Shown piece by piece: positions 54,590-63,400 of a stretch of DNA of 64,000 nt. Numbering within the stretch: position 1 is the stretch's first letter; each line of letters starts with the position of its first letter. The notes beneath the pieces were generated by a model. The model worked only from the letters and a program-made list of their open reading frames with translations. It was not told where the DNA came from and ran no database searches. The stretch comes from CAVSEK01 sp963726975 (GTDB lineage: Bacteria; Actinomycetota; Actinomycetes; Mycobacteriales; SCTD01). The DNA is taken from positions 124,001-188,000 of the forward strand of contig CAVSEK010000004.1 of assembly GCA_963726975.1 (NCBI GenBank), written 5' to 3'. The position numbers were made by a program, and so were the translations under genes.

Positions 54590-55582
54590 CTAGGCGCTCT
54601 TGCGCCCCTGCCCGCGGCTGGCCTTCGCGGGGGCCTCCTTGGCGGGGGACTTCTCCGCCGGGGCCTGCTGGGCCGGAGCCTTCTCCGCGGCAGCCTTCTT
54701 CGCGGCGACCTTCTTCGCGGCAGCCTTCTTCGCGGGAGCCCGCTTCGCCGGGGCCTGCTCCTCGGCGACCTCCTCGGCAGGCGCCTGCGCCGCGGCGGCG
54801 GACCCGGCGCGGCCCTTGGCCGCCTCGACGCTGGCGCGCAGCGCGGCCATGAGGTCGACGACCTGCCCGGACGTCGGCTGCTCGTCGGCGGTCTGCACGA
54901 CCTCGCGGCCGGCGACCTTGGCCTCGATGACCTCCTGCAGGGCCTCCCGGTAGGTGTCGGTGTACTGCGACGGGTCGAAGTCGCCCGACAGCGTCTCGAT
55001 GAGCGACCCGGCCATCGCCAGCTCCTGCGGCCGCACGTCGACCGTCTCGTCGAGGAAGCCGAACTCCGGGGCGCGCACCTCGTCGGGCCACAGCATCGTC
55101 TCGAGGACGAAGACCCCGTCGCGCACCCGCAGGGTGGCCAGCGACTCGCGGTTGCGCAGGGCGACCTTGACGACGGCGACCTTGCCCGACTGCTCGAGCG
55201 CGTCGCGCAGCAGGGCGTACGGCTTGACGCCGCTCTTGTCGGGCTCGAGGTAGTAGCTCTTCTCGAAGTAGATCGGGTCGACCTGCTCGAGGGGCACGAA
55301 CTGCAGCACGTCGATCGCCCGGCTCGTCGTCAGCGGCAGGTCCTTGAAGTCCTCGTCGGTGAGCACGACCGTCTCGCCGGAGGACAGCTCGTAGCCCTTG
55401 GCGATGTCGCCGTAGGCGACCTCCTCGCCGTCGACGGCCGCCACCCGCTTGTACTTGATCCGGCTGCCGTCGCTGCGCCGCACCTGGTGGAACGACACGT
55501 CCTTGGCCTCGGTGGCGCTGTAGAGCTTCACCGGGATCGTCACCAGACCGAAGCTGATGGCGCCCTTCCAGATCGACCGCAC
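54590..55582 (-). CDS. ku: Bacterial Ku DNA end-binding protein
   Basis: A 330-residue Ku with the family opening SIWKGAISFGLVTIPVKLYSATE, the middle TLRVRDGVFVLETMLWPDEVR and a long C-terminal tail rich in Lys/Ala (AKKAAAKKVAAKKAAAEKAP), as in many actinobacterial Kus. Ku binds broken DNA ends and recruits LigD in non-homologous end joining. It is divergent from the ligase and polymerase genes at 55.7-57.5 kb, which complete the pathway. The GTG start has no strong Shine-Dalgarno sequence. Confidence 0.94.
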   Translation of the reverse strand: MRSIWKGAISFGLVTIPVKLYSATEAKDVSFHQVRRSDGSRIKYKRVAAVDGEEVAYGDIAKGYELSSGETVVLTDEDFKDLPLTTSRAIDVLQFVPLEQVDPIYFEKSYYLEPDKSGVKPYALLRDALEQSGKVAVVKVALRNRESLATLRVRDGVFVLETMLWPDEVRAPEFGFLDETVDVRPQELAMAGSLIETLSGDFDPSQYTDTYREALQEVIEAKVAGREVVQTADEQPTSGQVVDLMAALRASVEAAKGRAGSAAAAQAPAEEVAEEQAPAKRAPAKKAAAKKVAAKKAAAEKAPAQQAPAEKSPAKEAPAKASRGQGRKSA

Positions 55583-55623
55583 CTGCGTCCCCCGTCCGTG
55601 GTGCCGCCCAGGTTAGGCCGATC

Positions 55624-55652
55624 TTGCTGACCGGTCACCCAGCGGGTAGGGG
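55624..55652 (+). promoter_or_regulatory. Promoter of the ligase/polymerase genes
   Basis: TTGCTG (55624-55629), 17 bases and TAGGGG (55647-55652), six bases before the GTG start at 55659, so a leaderless transcript is likely. Confidence 0.5.
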
Positions 55653-55658
55653 CGCTGC

Positions 55659-56645
55659 GTGCCCCCGGACACCGCGCTGCCCCGCGACCTGTCGCCCATG
55701 CTGGCGACGGCCGGACCGCTGCCCGTCGGGGACGGCTGGGCGTACGAGGTGAAGTGGGACGGGGTGCGCGCGCTCGTCGCCGTCGACGCCGACGGGCTGC
55801 GCATCACCTCGCGGGCGGGCAACGACGTGACCTCGTCCTACCCCGAGCTCGGCCCGCTCCGCTCCGCCGTCGGCCGGCGGTCGCTGCTGCTCGACGGCGA
55901 GCTCGTCGCGCTCGGCCACCGGGGCGTGCCGGACTTCGGCCTGCTGCAGTCGCGCCTGCACGTCGCCCGGCCGACACCGGCGCAGCGCCGGGCGGCGCCG
56001 GTGACCCTGCTGCCCTTCGACCTGCTGCACGCCGACGGCCGGTCGCTGCTGGGCGCGGCGTACGACGAGCGCCGGGCCGCGCTGGACGCCCTCGGCCTGG
56101 GCGGGCCCTCGTGGCAGGTGCCGCCGGCCTTCCCCGGCGACGGTCCCGGCGACGGCGAGGCGGTGCTCGCGTCGACCCGCCAGCAGGGCCTGGAGGGCGT
56201 GGTCGCCAAGCGCCGCGACAGCCGCTACCTGCCCGGCCGGCGCACCGACGCCTGGGTGAAGGTCAAGCACGTGCGGCGGCAGAGCGCCGTCGTCGTGGGC
56301 TGGCAGCCCGGCGAGGGCGGCCGGGCCGGGCGGGTCGGCTCGCTGCTGCTGGCGGTGCAGGGCGAGGGCGGCCTGGAGTTCGCCGGGCACGTGGGCACCG
56401 GCTTCAGCGCCGCGGCGCTGGCCCTGCTCGGCCGGCTGCTCGGCGAGCGGGCCGCGGACGACCCGCCGTGCCAGGTGCCGCGGGAGCACGCGCGCACCGC
56501 CCGCTGGGTGCGCCCGGAGCTGGTCGTCGACGTGGAGTTCACCGCGTGGACGCGCGACGGGCGGCTGCGGCACCCGTCGTACAAGGGGCTGCGCGACGAC
56601 GTGGCGCCCGCGGACGTGGCCCGGGAGGACGTGGTGCGGGAGTGA
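55659..56645 (+). CDS. ligD: NHEJ ATP-dependent DNA ligase (LigD ligase domain, stand-alone)
   Basis: A 328-residue protein consisting only of the ligase module: adenylation motif I EVKWDGVRAL with the lysine at residue 32, LLDGELVAL, LQGLEGVVAKRRDSRY-type motif IV (QQGLEGVVAKRRDS), WVKVKH motif V, and a C-terminal OB fold (FAGHVGTGFS). In most LigD proteins this is fused to polymerase and phosphoesterase domains; here it is separate. It seals ends held by Ku. Its TGA overlaps the GTG of the polymerase gene. Confidence 0.92.
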   Translation: MPPDTALPRDLSPMLATAGPLPVGDGWAYEVKWDGVRALVAVDADGLRITSRAGNDVTSSYPELGPLRSAVGRRSLLLDGELVALGHRGVPDFGLLQSRLHVARPTPAQRRAAPVTLLPFDLLHADGRSLLGAAYDERRAALDALGLGGPSWQVPPAFPGDGPGDGEAVLASTRQQGLEGVVAKRRDSRYLPGRRTDAWVKVKHVRRQSAVVVGWQPGEGGRAGRVGSLLLAVQGEGGLEFAGHVGTGFSAAALALLGRLLGERAADDPPCQVPREHARTARWVRPELVVDVEFTAWTRDGRLRHPSYKGLRDDVAPADVAREDVVRE

Positions 56646-57538
56646 GCGGCAGCAGGGTCGTCGTCGACGTCCAGGGGCGTCAGCTGGCGCTGACCAACCT
56701 GGAGAAGGTGCTCTACCCGGCCGTCGGGTTCACCAAGGGCCAGGTGCTCGACTACTACACGCGCATCGCCCCGGTGCTGCTGCCGCACCTGGCCGGTCGG
56801 GCGCTGACCCGCAAGCGCTACCCCGACGGCGTCGACGGCCAGGTCTTCTTCGAGAAGAACGCACCGCGCGGGACGCCCGAGTGGGTGCGCACCGTGCGCC
56901 TGCCCTCCCCCGGGTCGTCGAAGGGGCGCGAGACCATCGACTACACCGTCGTGGACTCCCTGGCGGCGCTCGTCTGGACCGCCAACCTGGCCGCCCTGGA
57001 GCTGCACACGCACCAGTGGGCCGTCGACGGGGACGGCGCCGCCCTGCCGCCGGACCTGCTCGTGCTCGACCTCGACCCGGGCCCGCCCGCCACCGTCGTC
57101 GAGTGCTGCGAGGTGGCCCTGCTGCTGCGCGAGGCGCTCGCGCAGGACGGGCTCACCGCGTACGCGAAGACCAGCGGCAGCAAGGGCCTGCAGCTGGCCG
57201 CGCGCGCCGGTGCGGGGGCCTCGGCCGAGCAGACCTCGGCGTACGCCAAGGAGCTCGCCCAGCGCCTCGAGTCCTCGCACCCGGACCTCGTCGTGTCGCG
57301 GATGACCAAGGCGCTGCGCCCCGGCAAGGTGCTCGTCGACTGGTCCCAGAACAGCGCCGCGAAGACGACCGTCACCGTCTACAGCCTGCGGGCCCGGGAG
57401 CGGCCGACCGCCTCCACGCCCGTGACCTGGGACGAGGTGGCCGCCTGCCGGTCCCCGGAGGACCTGGTCTTCACCAGCGACGACGTGCTCGCCCGGGTGG
57501 CCGGCCACGGCGACCTGTTCGCCCCGCTGCTGGGCTGA
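56642..57538 (+). CDS. ligD: NHEJ polymerase (LigD polymerase/primase domain, stand-alone)
   Basis: A 298-residue archaeo-eukaryotic-primase-type polymerase: LTNLEKVLYPAVGFTKGQVLDYY at the start, LVLDLDPGPP with catalytic aspartates at about residues 143 and 145, and KTSGSKGLQLAAR with the conserved His-site region altered to Leu. The usual motif in LigD is SGGKGLHV; here GSKGLQL changes two positions, which may affect activity. It fills gaps before ligation. It is coupled to the ligase gene by GTGA; no phosphoesterase domain is encoded nearby. Confidence 0.9.
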   Translation: MSGSRVVVDVQGRQLALTNLEKVLYPAVGFTKGQVLDYYTRIAPVLLPHLAGRALTRKRYPDGVDGQVFFEKNAPRGTPEWVRTVRLPSPGSSKGRETIDYTVVDSLAALVWTANLAALELHTHQWAVDGDGAALPPDLLVLDLDPGPPATVVECCEVALLLREALAQDGLTAYAKTSGSKGLQLAARAGAGASAEQTSAYAKELAQRLESSHPDLVVSRMTKALRPGKVLVDWSQNSAAKTTVTVYSLRARERPTASTPVTWDEVAACRSPEDLVFTSDDVLARVAGHGDLFAPLLG

Positions 57539-57541
57539 CCG

Positions 57542-58204
57542 CTAGCGCAGCAGTGCCCCGACCGGGCTGGCGTCGAGGTCGTCGAGCAGGTCCGAGCAGT
57601 TGCCGTAGACCGCGGCAGGGCGCTCCTGGCGCAGCTCCTGCTCGCCGATCCCGCCGGCGAGCAGCGCCACGCACGCGACGCCCGCCGCCCGTGCGGCCCG
57701 CACGTCGTAGACGGTGTCGCCGACCATCACGGCCCGCTCCGCCGGGACCCCCGCCGCCTCCAGCGCCGCCTGCACGATGTCGGGCGCCGGCTTGCTCCGC
57801 TCGACGTCGCCGCTGTTCACGACCGCGTGCAGGGCGTCGCGCACGTCGAGCGTGCCGAGGAAGTCCTCCACGTCCTCCGGCGCGCCGCTGGTCGCCAGCA
57901 CGACGCGCAGCCCCCGGTCGGCGCACGCGCGGACCAGCTCGGCGGCCCGGTGGAAGGGCACCATGCGCTCCCGCAGCGGCGCCCACCGCTCGCTGTGCCC
58001 CTGGACGACCCCGGGGGCGTCGCGCCCGAGCACCTGGCGGACCAGGTCGTCCGAGCCCCGGCCGAGGTTGCGGTGGACGTCGAAGCAGCTCACCTGCTCG
58101 CCGGCCGCGAGGAAGCTCTCCCACCAGGCCAGGACGTGCAGGTAGTTGGTGTCGAGCAGCGTGCCGTCGACGTCGAGCAGGACAGCGGCCGGGTCGGGGG
58201 TCAT
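57542..58204 (-). CDS. HAD-superfamily hydrolase (phosphatase-like)
   Basis: A 220-residue HAD enzyme with LLDVDGTLLDTNY (catalytic aspartates 11 and 13), VVLATSGAPEDVE, ERSKPAPDIVQAALEAAG and VMVGDTVYDVRAARAAG, the four HAD motifs intact and a helical cap between them. It is phosphoglycolate-phosphatase or beta-phosphoglucomutase-like; the substrate is unknown. The ATG at 58204 was chosen because the protein starts a few residues before motif I. It converges on the LigD polymerase gene. Confidence 0.88.
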   Translation of the reverse strand: MTPDPAAVLLDVDGTLLDTNYLHVLAWWESFLAAGEQVSCFDVHRNLGRGSDDLVRQVLGRDAPGVVQGHSERWAPLRERMVPFHRAAELVRACADRGLRVVLATSGAPEDVEDFLGTLDVRDALHAVVNSGDVERSKPAPDIVQAALEAAGVPAERAVMVGDTVYDVRAARAAGVACVALLAGGIGEQELRQERPAAVYGNCSDLLDDLDASPVGALLR

Positions 58205-58258
58205 GGCGCTCCCGTTCCCGGGTAGGGCCCCGGCCACCCCCGACCCCCTGGAGGACCC

Positions 58259-58495
58259 GTGACCGGCGTACCGGCCCGAGATCTCGTCGACGAGGCGCTC
58301 GAGCGCGAGCTCCAGCACCTGCACGAGACGCGGCACGACACGTTCCTGCACGGCAGCGAGGACGCCCTCGCCTTCCACACGGCGCGCACCGCCGAGCTGG
58401 AGGAGGAGTACCTGCGCCGCACCCCCGACCGGGTCATCGACGCCCGCCGCACGCGCCACGGCTCGCGCGAGCTCAGCGACCAGGACCCGACGTGA
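58259..58495 (+). CDS. DUF6158 family small protein
   Basis: A 78-residue acidic and basic helical protein with LVDEALERELQHLHETRHDTFLHGSEDAL followed by ELEEEYLRRTP, which matches the DUF6158 family as I remember it. The function is unknown. GGAGG lies four bases before the GTG start, and it is divergent from the HAD gene. Confidence 0.75.
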   Translation: MTGVPARDLVDEALERELQHLHETRHDTFLHGSEDALAFHTARTAELEEEYLRRTPDRVIDARRTRHGSRELSDQDPT

Positions 58496-58572
58496 CCGGC
58501 CCCCGCGAGGTCCAGGACGACGCGGGGCGGGACGCTCCCGAGGGGGCGCGCCGCGCTGGCTAGGGTCGTGCC

Positions 58573-59184
58573 GTGACGACCACGACCCGGCTGCCGCGCC
58601 CGGCCCGGCGCAAGCAGCTGCTCAGCGCCGCGCAGGAGGTCTTCGTCGCGCAGGGCTACCACGCCGCCGCGATGGACGACATCGCCGAGCGGGCGGGCGT
58701 GAGCAAGCCGGTGCTCTACCAGCACTTCCCGGGCAAGCTCGACCTCTACCTGGCGCTGCTCGACCAGCACGCCGAGGACCTCGTCGGCAAGGTGCGCTCG
58801 GCGCTGGCCTCCACGACCGACAACCGGTCGCGCGTGCAGGCCTCGGTCGAGGCGTACTTCGACTTCGTCGACGGCGGCGGCACCGACCGCGCCGGCGCGT
58901 TCCGCCTGGTCTTCGAGAGCGACCTCAAGAGCGAGCCGGCGGTGCGCGAGCGGGTCGAGCGGATGACCCGGTCGTGCGTCGAGGCGATCGCCGAGACGAT
59001 CGCCGCCGACACCGGCTTCCGCGAGGAGGAGGCCCTGCTGCTGTCGGTGGGGCTCGCCGGGCTCGCGGAGGTCGGCGCCCGCTGGTGGCTCTCCTCGCCG
59101 GACCGGCTGCCCAAGCAGCGCGCCGTCGAGCTGCTCGTCGGCCTGTCCTGGCGCGGCATCTCCGGGGCCCCGCTCACCAGCTGA
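58573..59184 (+). CDS. TetR/AcrR-family transcriptional regulator
   Basis: A 203-residue regulator. The N-terminal helix-turn-helix reads KQLLSAAQEVFVAQGYHAAAMDDIAERAGVSKPVLYQHFPGKLDLYLALL, the canonical TetR pattern given here only as key blocks, followed by an all-helical ligand domain. In M. tuberculosis the equivalent position is Rv3208 (TetR) followed by Rv3208A (DUF3107), as here. TAGGGT six bases before the GTG suggests a leaderless mRNA. Its ligand and targets are unknown. Confidence 0.92.
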   Translation: MTTTTRLPRPARRKQLLSAAQEVFVAQGYHAAAMDDIAERAGVSKPVLYQHFPGKLDLYLALLDQHAEDLVGKVRSALASTTDNRSRVQASVEAYFDFVDGGGTDRAGAFRLVFESDLKSEPAVRERVERMTRSCVEAIAETIAADTGFREEEALLLSVGLAGLAEVGARWWLSSPDRLPKQRAVELLVGLSWRGISGAPLTS

Positions 59185-59307
59185 CGCGTCCTGCGGAGCG
59201 GTTGCGCTGTGCGCGTACGCGCGAGCCGGGCCGCACCGCCCGGACTAGCCTCGGGAGCAGGACGGTTCCCGGGAGAGCCCGCGGACCCCAGACGGAAGAG
59301 GCCCAGC

Positions 59308-59538
59308 GTGGAGGTCAAGATCGGCGTGCAGTACGCCGTGCGCGAGCTCGTCCTGGAGAGCGCGCAGACACCGGACGAGGTCGAGGCGGCCGTGGGCGCC
59401 GCCCTCCGGGCCGACCTCGGTGTGCTCAGCCTGGTCGACGAGAAGGGCCGCAAGGTCCTCGTCCCGGCCGACAAGCTCGCCTACGTGGAGATCGCCCCCG
59501 CCAGCGAGAACCGCCGGGTCGGGTTCGGCGCGATGTAG
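59308..59538 (+). CDS. DUF3107 (TB9.4-like) small protein
   Basis: A 76-residue protein of two beta strands and helices (VKIGVQYAVRELVLES, GVLSLVDEKGRKVLVPADKLAYVEI) belonging to DUF3107, the actinobacterial family containing M. tuberculosis Rv3208A. It is an ATP-binding or ribosome-associated candidate only by speculation. GGAAGAGG about seven bases before the GTG supports the start. It follows the TetR gene and converges on the ferritin-like gene. Confidence 0.85.
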   Translation: MEVKIGVQYAVRELVLESAQTPDEVEAAVGAALRADLGVLSLVDEKGRKVLVPADKLAYVEIAPASENRRVGFGAM

Positions 59539-59555
59539 GTCCGGCCGCCGCTCGC

Positions 59556-60218
59556 TCAGGCGGTGAGCCCCAGCGCCGCCATGCGCTCGGTGTGCCGGTC
59601 GGTCAGCGTCGACAGCAGCCGGACGACGCCGGTCAGCTCGCCGGCGCCGACGAGCAGCTCGGTGAGGGCGTCGCGCTCGACGGCGACGCGCTGCGCCTGG
59701 ATGAGCGCCTCGCCCATGAGCCGCCGCCCCCACAGCGCGAGCCGGCCGGCGACCGCGGGCTCCGCGCGGATGGCCTCGGTCACCCGCGCCACTGCGAACG
59801 CCGCCTGCCCGGTGTCGGCGAGCACCTCGAGCACGAGCCCGCGGGTCTTCTCGTCGCGCAGCAGCCCGGCGACCTCGCGGTAGAAGTCGGTCGCGAGCCC
59901 GTCGCCGACGTACGCCTTGATGAGGCCCTCGAGCCAGTCGTTGGGCTCGGTCGAGTCGTGGAAGGCGTCCAGCGGCCGCACGAAGGGCTCCATCGCCGCC
60001 TGCGGGTCGACGCCGGAGGCCGCCAGGTGGTCGCGCAGCACGACGAAGTGGCCGTACTCCGCGGCCGCCATGCTCGCCAGCTCGGCCTTGTCGGCCACCG
60101 TCGGCGCCAGCCGGGCGTCGCTGGCGAGCCGCTCGAAGGCGGTCAGCTCGCCGTAGGCCAGCACCCCCAGCAGGTCGACCGTCGCCGGGTCCAGACCCGG
60201 TCCCGCTGCCTGCGTCAC
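59556..60218 (-). CDS. Ferritin-like (MiaE-like) helical protein
   Basis: A 220-residue all-helical protein. Glu in GELTAFERLA, E/H in AAAEYGHFVVLRDHL and later ligands such as DFYREVAGLL and DRHTERM are consistent with a di-iron ferritin-like four-helix bundle. It matches the family at Rv3210c in the same neighbourhood. Hydroxylase activity on tRNA (MiaE) is one guess. GGGAGG lies six bases before the GTG start, and TAGGGT (60262-60267) is a likely -10 box about 40 bases upstream. Confidence 0.85.
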   Translation of the reverse strand: MTQAAGPGLDPATVDLLGVLAYGELTAFERLASDARLAPTVADKAELASMAAAEYGHFVVLRDHLAASGVDPQAAMEPFVRPLDAFHDSTEPNDWLEGLIKAYVGDGLATDFYREVAGLLRDEKTRGLVLEVLADTGQAAFAVARVTEAIRAEPAVAGRLALWGRRLMGEALIQAQRVAVERDALTELLVGAGELTGVVRLLSTLTDRHTERMAALGLTA

Positions 60219-60261
60219 GCCCGCCTCCCGAGTGCCCCGCGCGGCCGTACGGCCCGGTCGG

Positions 60262-60278
60262 ACCCTAGCCGGTAGGCT
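60262..60278. promoter_or_regulatory. Divergent -10 boxes for ferritin-like and rhlE genes
   Basis: TAGGGT on the minus strand (60262-60267) and TAGGCT on the plus strand (60273-60278) lie back to back. The plus-strand box implies an rhlE leader of about 150 bases. Confidence 0.5.
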
Positions 60279-60431
60279 GACCCGCAGCCGGGGAGGCACT
60301 CGCCCCCCGCACCGTGTGCGTGGACCGCGTCCCCGTGGCGCGCCGGACGACCCGCCGCTCCTGCCGGAGCCCGGACGGGGCGGCCGCAGCGAGCCCCTCT
60401 GCCGGCCCGCGCGTCGACGAGAGGCACGACC

Positions 60432-62065
60432 CTGAGCACCTCGACCGCTCCCACCCCCGACGCCGCCGAGACCCCTGTGGCGGACACCCGGCCGAACGGC
60501 TTCGCCGCCATCGGCGCACGACCCGAGACCGTCGCCGCCCTCGAGGCCGTCGGCATCACCCAGCCCTTCGCGATCCAGACGATGACGCTGCCGATCGCGC
60601 TCGCCGGCCAGGACCTCATCGGCCAGGCCCGCACCGGCACCGGCAAGACGCTCGGCTTCGGCGTCCCGCTGCTGCAGGGCATCACGACCAAGGACGAGGG
60701 CAGCAACGGCGTCCCGCAGGCGCTCGTCGTCGTGCCGACCCGCGAGCTGTGCGTCCAGGTCACCAGCGACCTCGAGATCGCCGGCAAGACGCGGCGGATC
60801 CGCGTGCAGTCGATCTACGGCGGGCGCGCGTTCGAGCCGCAGGTCGAGTCGCTGCGCCGCGGCGTCGAGGTCGTCGTCGGCACGCCCGGCCGCCTGCTCG
60901 ACCTCGCCCGCCAGGGCCACCTGGACCTCTCGCAGGTCGAGGTGCTCGTGCTCGACGAGGCCGACGAGATGCTCGACCTGGGCTTCCTGCCGGACGTGGA
61001 GCGCATCCTCGAGCTCACGCCGAGCGAGCGCCAGACCATGCTGTTCTCCGCCACCATGCCCGGCCCGGTCGTGACGATGGCGCGGCGCTTCATGCGCCAG
61101 CCGACGCACATCCGCGCCGAGGAGCCCGACGAGGGCCGTACGGTCCCGACACCAAGATCTTCGTCTACCGCGCCCACGCGATGGACAAGGGCGAGGTGCT
61201 CGCGCGGGTCCTGCAGTCGCGCGGCCGTGGCCTGACGATGGTCTTCTGCCGCACGAAGCGGACCTGCGACAAGGTCGCCGCCGACATGGTCGACCGCGGC
61301 TTCGCCGCCGCTGCCGTGCACGGCGACCTCGGCCAGGGCGCCCGCGAGCAGGCGCTGCGCGCCTTCCGCAGCGGCAAGATCGACGTCCTCGTCGCGACCG
61401 ACGTCGCCGCCCGCGGCATCGACGTGCAGGACGTCACGCACGTCGTCAACTACCAGTGCCCCGACGACGAGCGCACCTTCCTGCACCGGATCGGCCGCAC
61501 CGGGCGGGCGGGCGCCAAGGGCGTCGCGGTGACGTTCGTCGACTGGGACGACATGCCCAAGTGGGGGCTCATCAACAAGGCCCTCGACCTGCCGCACCCC
61601 GAGCCGGTCGAGACCTACAGCTCCAGCCCGCACCTCTACGCCGACCTCGAGATCCCGGAGGGCACCAGCGGCAAGCTGCCGCGCTCCTCGCGGGTGCGCG
61701 AGGGCCTGGACGCCGAGGAGCTCGAGGACGTCGGCGAGACCGGTCGCAAGCCCAAGGCCCCCGCGCGCGGCCGCACCGGCCGCGACGGCGGGCGCGAGTC
61801 CGGCCGCGACGACCGGCCGTCCGCGGCCGAGGCCGACGACGCGCCGGTCCTGCCCAAGCGCAGCGGGAGCCCGCGCCGCCGTACGCGCGGCGCCGGGCTC
61901 GCGGCCGGCGAGGCCGTCGGCGCCGAGGCGGGCTCCGGTCCGGACGCTCCCCCCGCCGGCGGGGCGTCGGAGGACGGGGCGCCCCCGCGCCGTCGCCGCC
62001 GCGGTGGCCGGGGCCGGGGCAAGGGCGCCGGTGGCGAGACCGCCGGCGAGACCGCGGCGGAGTAG
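60432..62065 (+). CDS. rhlE: DEAD-box RNA helicase RhlE (apparent frameshift near 61142)
   Basis: About 545 residues. Motifs: Q motif ITQPFAIQTMTLP, ARTGTGKT, PTREL, TPGRLLDL, DEADEMLDLG, SATMPGP, then in a second frame VFCRTKRTCD, VATDVAARGIDV and HRIGRTGRAG, followed by an Arg/Gly-rich tail (RRRRRGGRGRGKG). It unwinds RNA in ribosome assembly or cold response. One base is missing near 61142 (GTCCCGACACC), which separates the two RecA-like domains into two frames. The likely start is CTG at 60432 with GAGAGG seven bases before it; the GTG at 60477 is an alternative. Confidence 0.85.
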
Positions 62066-62069
62066 TCCG

Positions 62070-62570
62070 CTGCGCCTGCTGCTGCTCGCCGACACGCACG
62101 TGCCGAAGCGGGCCCGCGACCTGCCCGCGCAGGTCTGGCAGGCCGTCGACGACGCCGACGTCGTCGTGCACGCGGGCGACTGGGTCGACGTGCCGCTGCT
62201 CGACGCGCTCGAGGCCCGGGCCGCCCGCCTGCTCGCCTGCTGGGGCAACAACGACGGCCCCGCGCTGCGCGCCCGGCTGCCCGAGGTCGCCACCGCGGTG
62301 CTCGAGGGCCTGCGCGTGTCGGTCGTGCACGAGACGGGCCCGGCGGGCGGCCGCGAGGCCCGCGCGGAGCGGGCGCACCCCGAGGCCGACGTGCTCGTCT
62401 TCGGCCACAGCCACGTCCCGTGGGACACGACCAGCGCCCGCGGGCTGCGGCTGCTCAACCCCGGCTCGCCCACCGACCGCCGGCGCCAGCCGACGTGCAC
62501 GTACGTCACGGCCACCGTCGCGGGCGGCGCCCTGTCGGACGTGCGGCGGCACGACGTGGTGCGGCCGTGA
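62070..62570 (+). CDS. Metallophosphoesterase, YfcE/MJ0936 type
   Basis: About 166 residues with LLADTHVP, VVVHAGDWVD, CWGNNDGP, VVHE and FGHSHVPWD, the complete set of metal ligands of small calcineurin-like phosphodiesterases. The substrate may be a cyclic nucleotide or phosphodiester. The start is uncertain: CTG at 62070, seven bases after GGAG, overlaps just past the rhlE stop, while GTG at 62004 would overlap rhlE by 60 bases. The GTGA overlap couples it to the next hydrolase gene. Confidence 0.82.
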   Translation: MRLLLLADTHVPKRARDLPAQVWQAVDDADVVVHAGDWVDVPLLDALEARAARLLACWGNNDGPALRARLPEVATAVLEGLRVSVVHETGPAGGREARAERAHPEADVLVFGHSHVPWDTTSARGLRLLNPGSPTDRRRQPTCTYVTATVAGGALSDVRRHDVVRP

Positions 62571-63400
62571 GCTGGGTGAGCGCGGCGCTGCCCGCGGGGG
62601 CGCGTCGCACGGCGTACGCCGGGCTGGCGGCCTGGGAGCTCGACCCGGGCGTCGCGCGCGGCACGGTCCTGCTCGTGCCGGGCTTCAGCGGCAGCAAGGA
62701 GGACGTCGGCCCGCTGCTGCCGCTGCTGGCCGCTGCCGGCTGGCGGTGCGTCGCGGTGGACCAGCGAGGACAGTACGAGTCGCCCGGTCCCGACGACCCG
62801 GCGGCGTACACGGTCGACGCGCTCGCGGCCGACCTGCTCGCGGTCGTCGGCGCGCTCGGGGCGCCGGTGCACCTGCTCGGCCACAGCTTCGGCGGACTCG
62901 TGTCGCGGGCGGCGGCCGTGCGCTCACCCGCCGCGCTGCGCTCGCTCGTGCTGCTCGGCTCCGGGCCTGCGGCGCTCACAGGGCCGCGCGTCGACGTGCT
63001 GCACCTGCTGCCCGAGGTGCTGGCGGCGGGCGGCACGGCGGCGGTGGCGGACGCCTCCGAGCAGCTGTCGGCGCTGGACCCGGACGCGCCCGTCGTGCCC
63101 GACGCGGTCCGGGCGTTCCTGCGGGAACGCTGGACCCGCTCCTCGGGCACCGGTCTGGTCGCCATGGCGTCGGCGCTCATGACCGAGCCGGACCGGGTCG
63201 ACGCGCTGCGCGCCACCGGGCTGCCGGTGCTCGTCGCGCACGGGGCGGACGACGACGCGTGGCTGCCGCCGGTGCAGCGGGAGATGGCCGAGCGGCTGGG
63301 TGCGGCGTACGCCGTCGTGCCCGGCGCGCGGCACTCCCCCGCGGTCGAGGCGCCGGAGGCGACGGCGGTCGCGCTCGCCGGCTTCTGGGCCCAGCACTAG
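62567..63400 (+). CDS. Alpha/beta hydrolase
   Basis: A 277-residue enzyme with the oxyanion segment LLVPGFSGSKEDVG, nucleophile elbow GHSFGGLVSRA, acid in AHGADDDAWLP and histidine in VPGARHSPAVEAP. All catalytic elements are present; the substrate is unknown. It is coupled to the metallophosphoesterase gene by GTGA and converges on the NAD(P)-binding gene with a four-base stop overlap (63397-63400). Confidence 0.87.
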   Translation: MSWVSAALPAGARRTAYAGLAAWELDPGVARGTVLLVPGFSGSKEDVGPLLPLLAAAGWRCVAVDQRGQYESPGPDDPAAYTVDALAADLLAVVGALGAPVHLLGHSFGGLVSRAAAVRSPAALRSLVLLGSGPAALTGPRVDVLHLLPEVLAAGGTAAVADASEQLSALDPDAPVVPDAVRAFLRERWTRSSGTGLVAMASALMTEPDRVDALRATGLPVLVAHGADDDAWLPPVQREMAERLGAAYAVVPGARHSPAVEAPEATAVALAGFWAQH

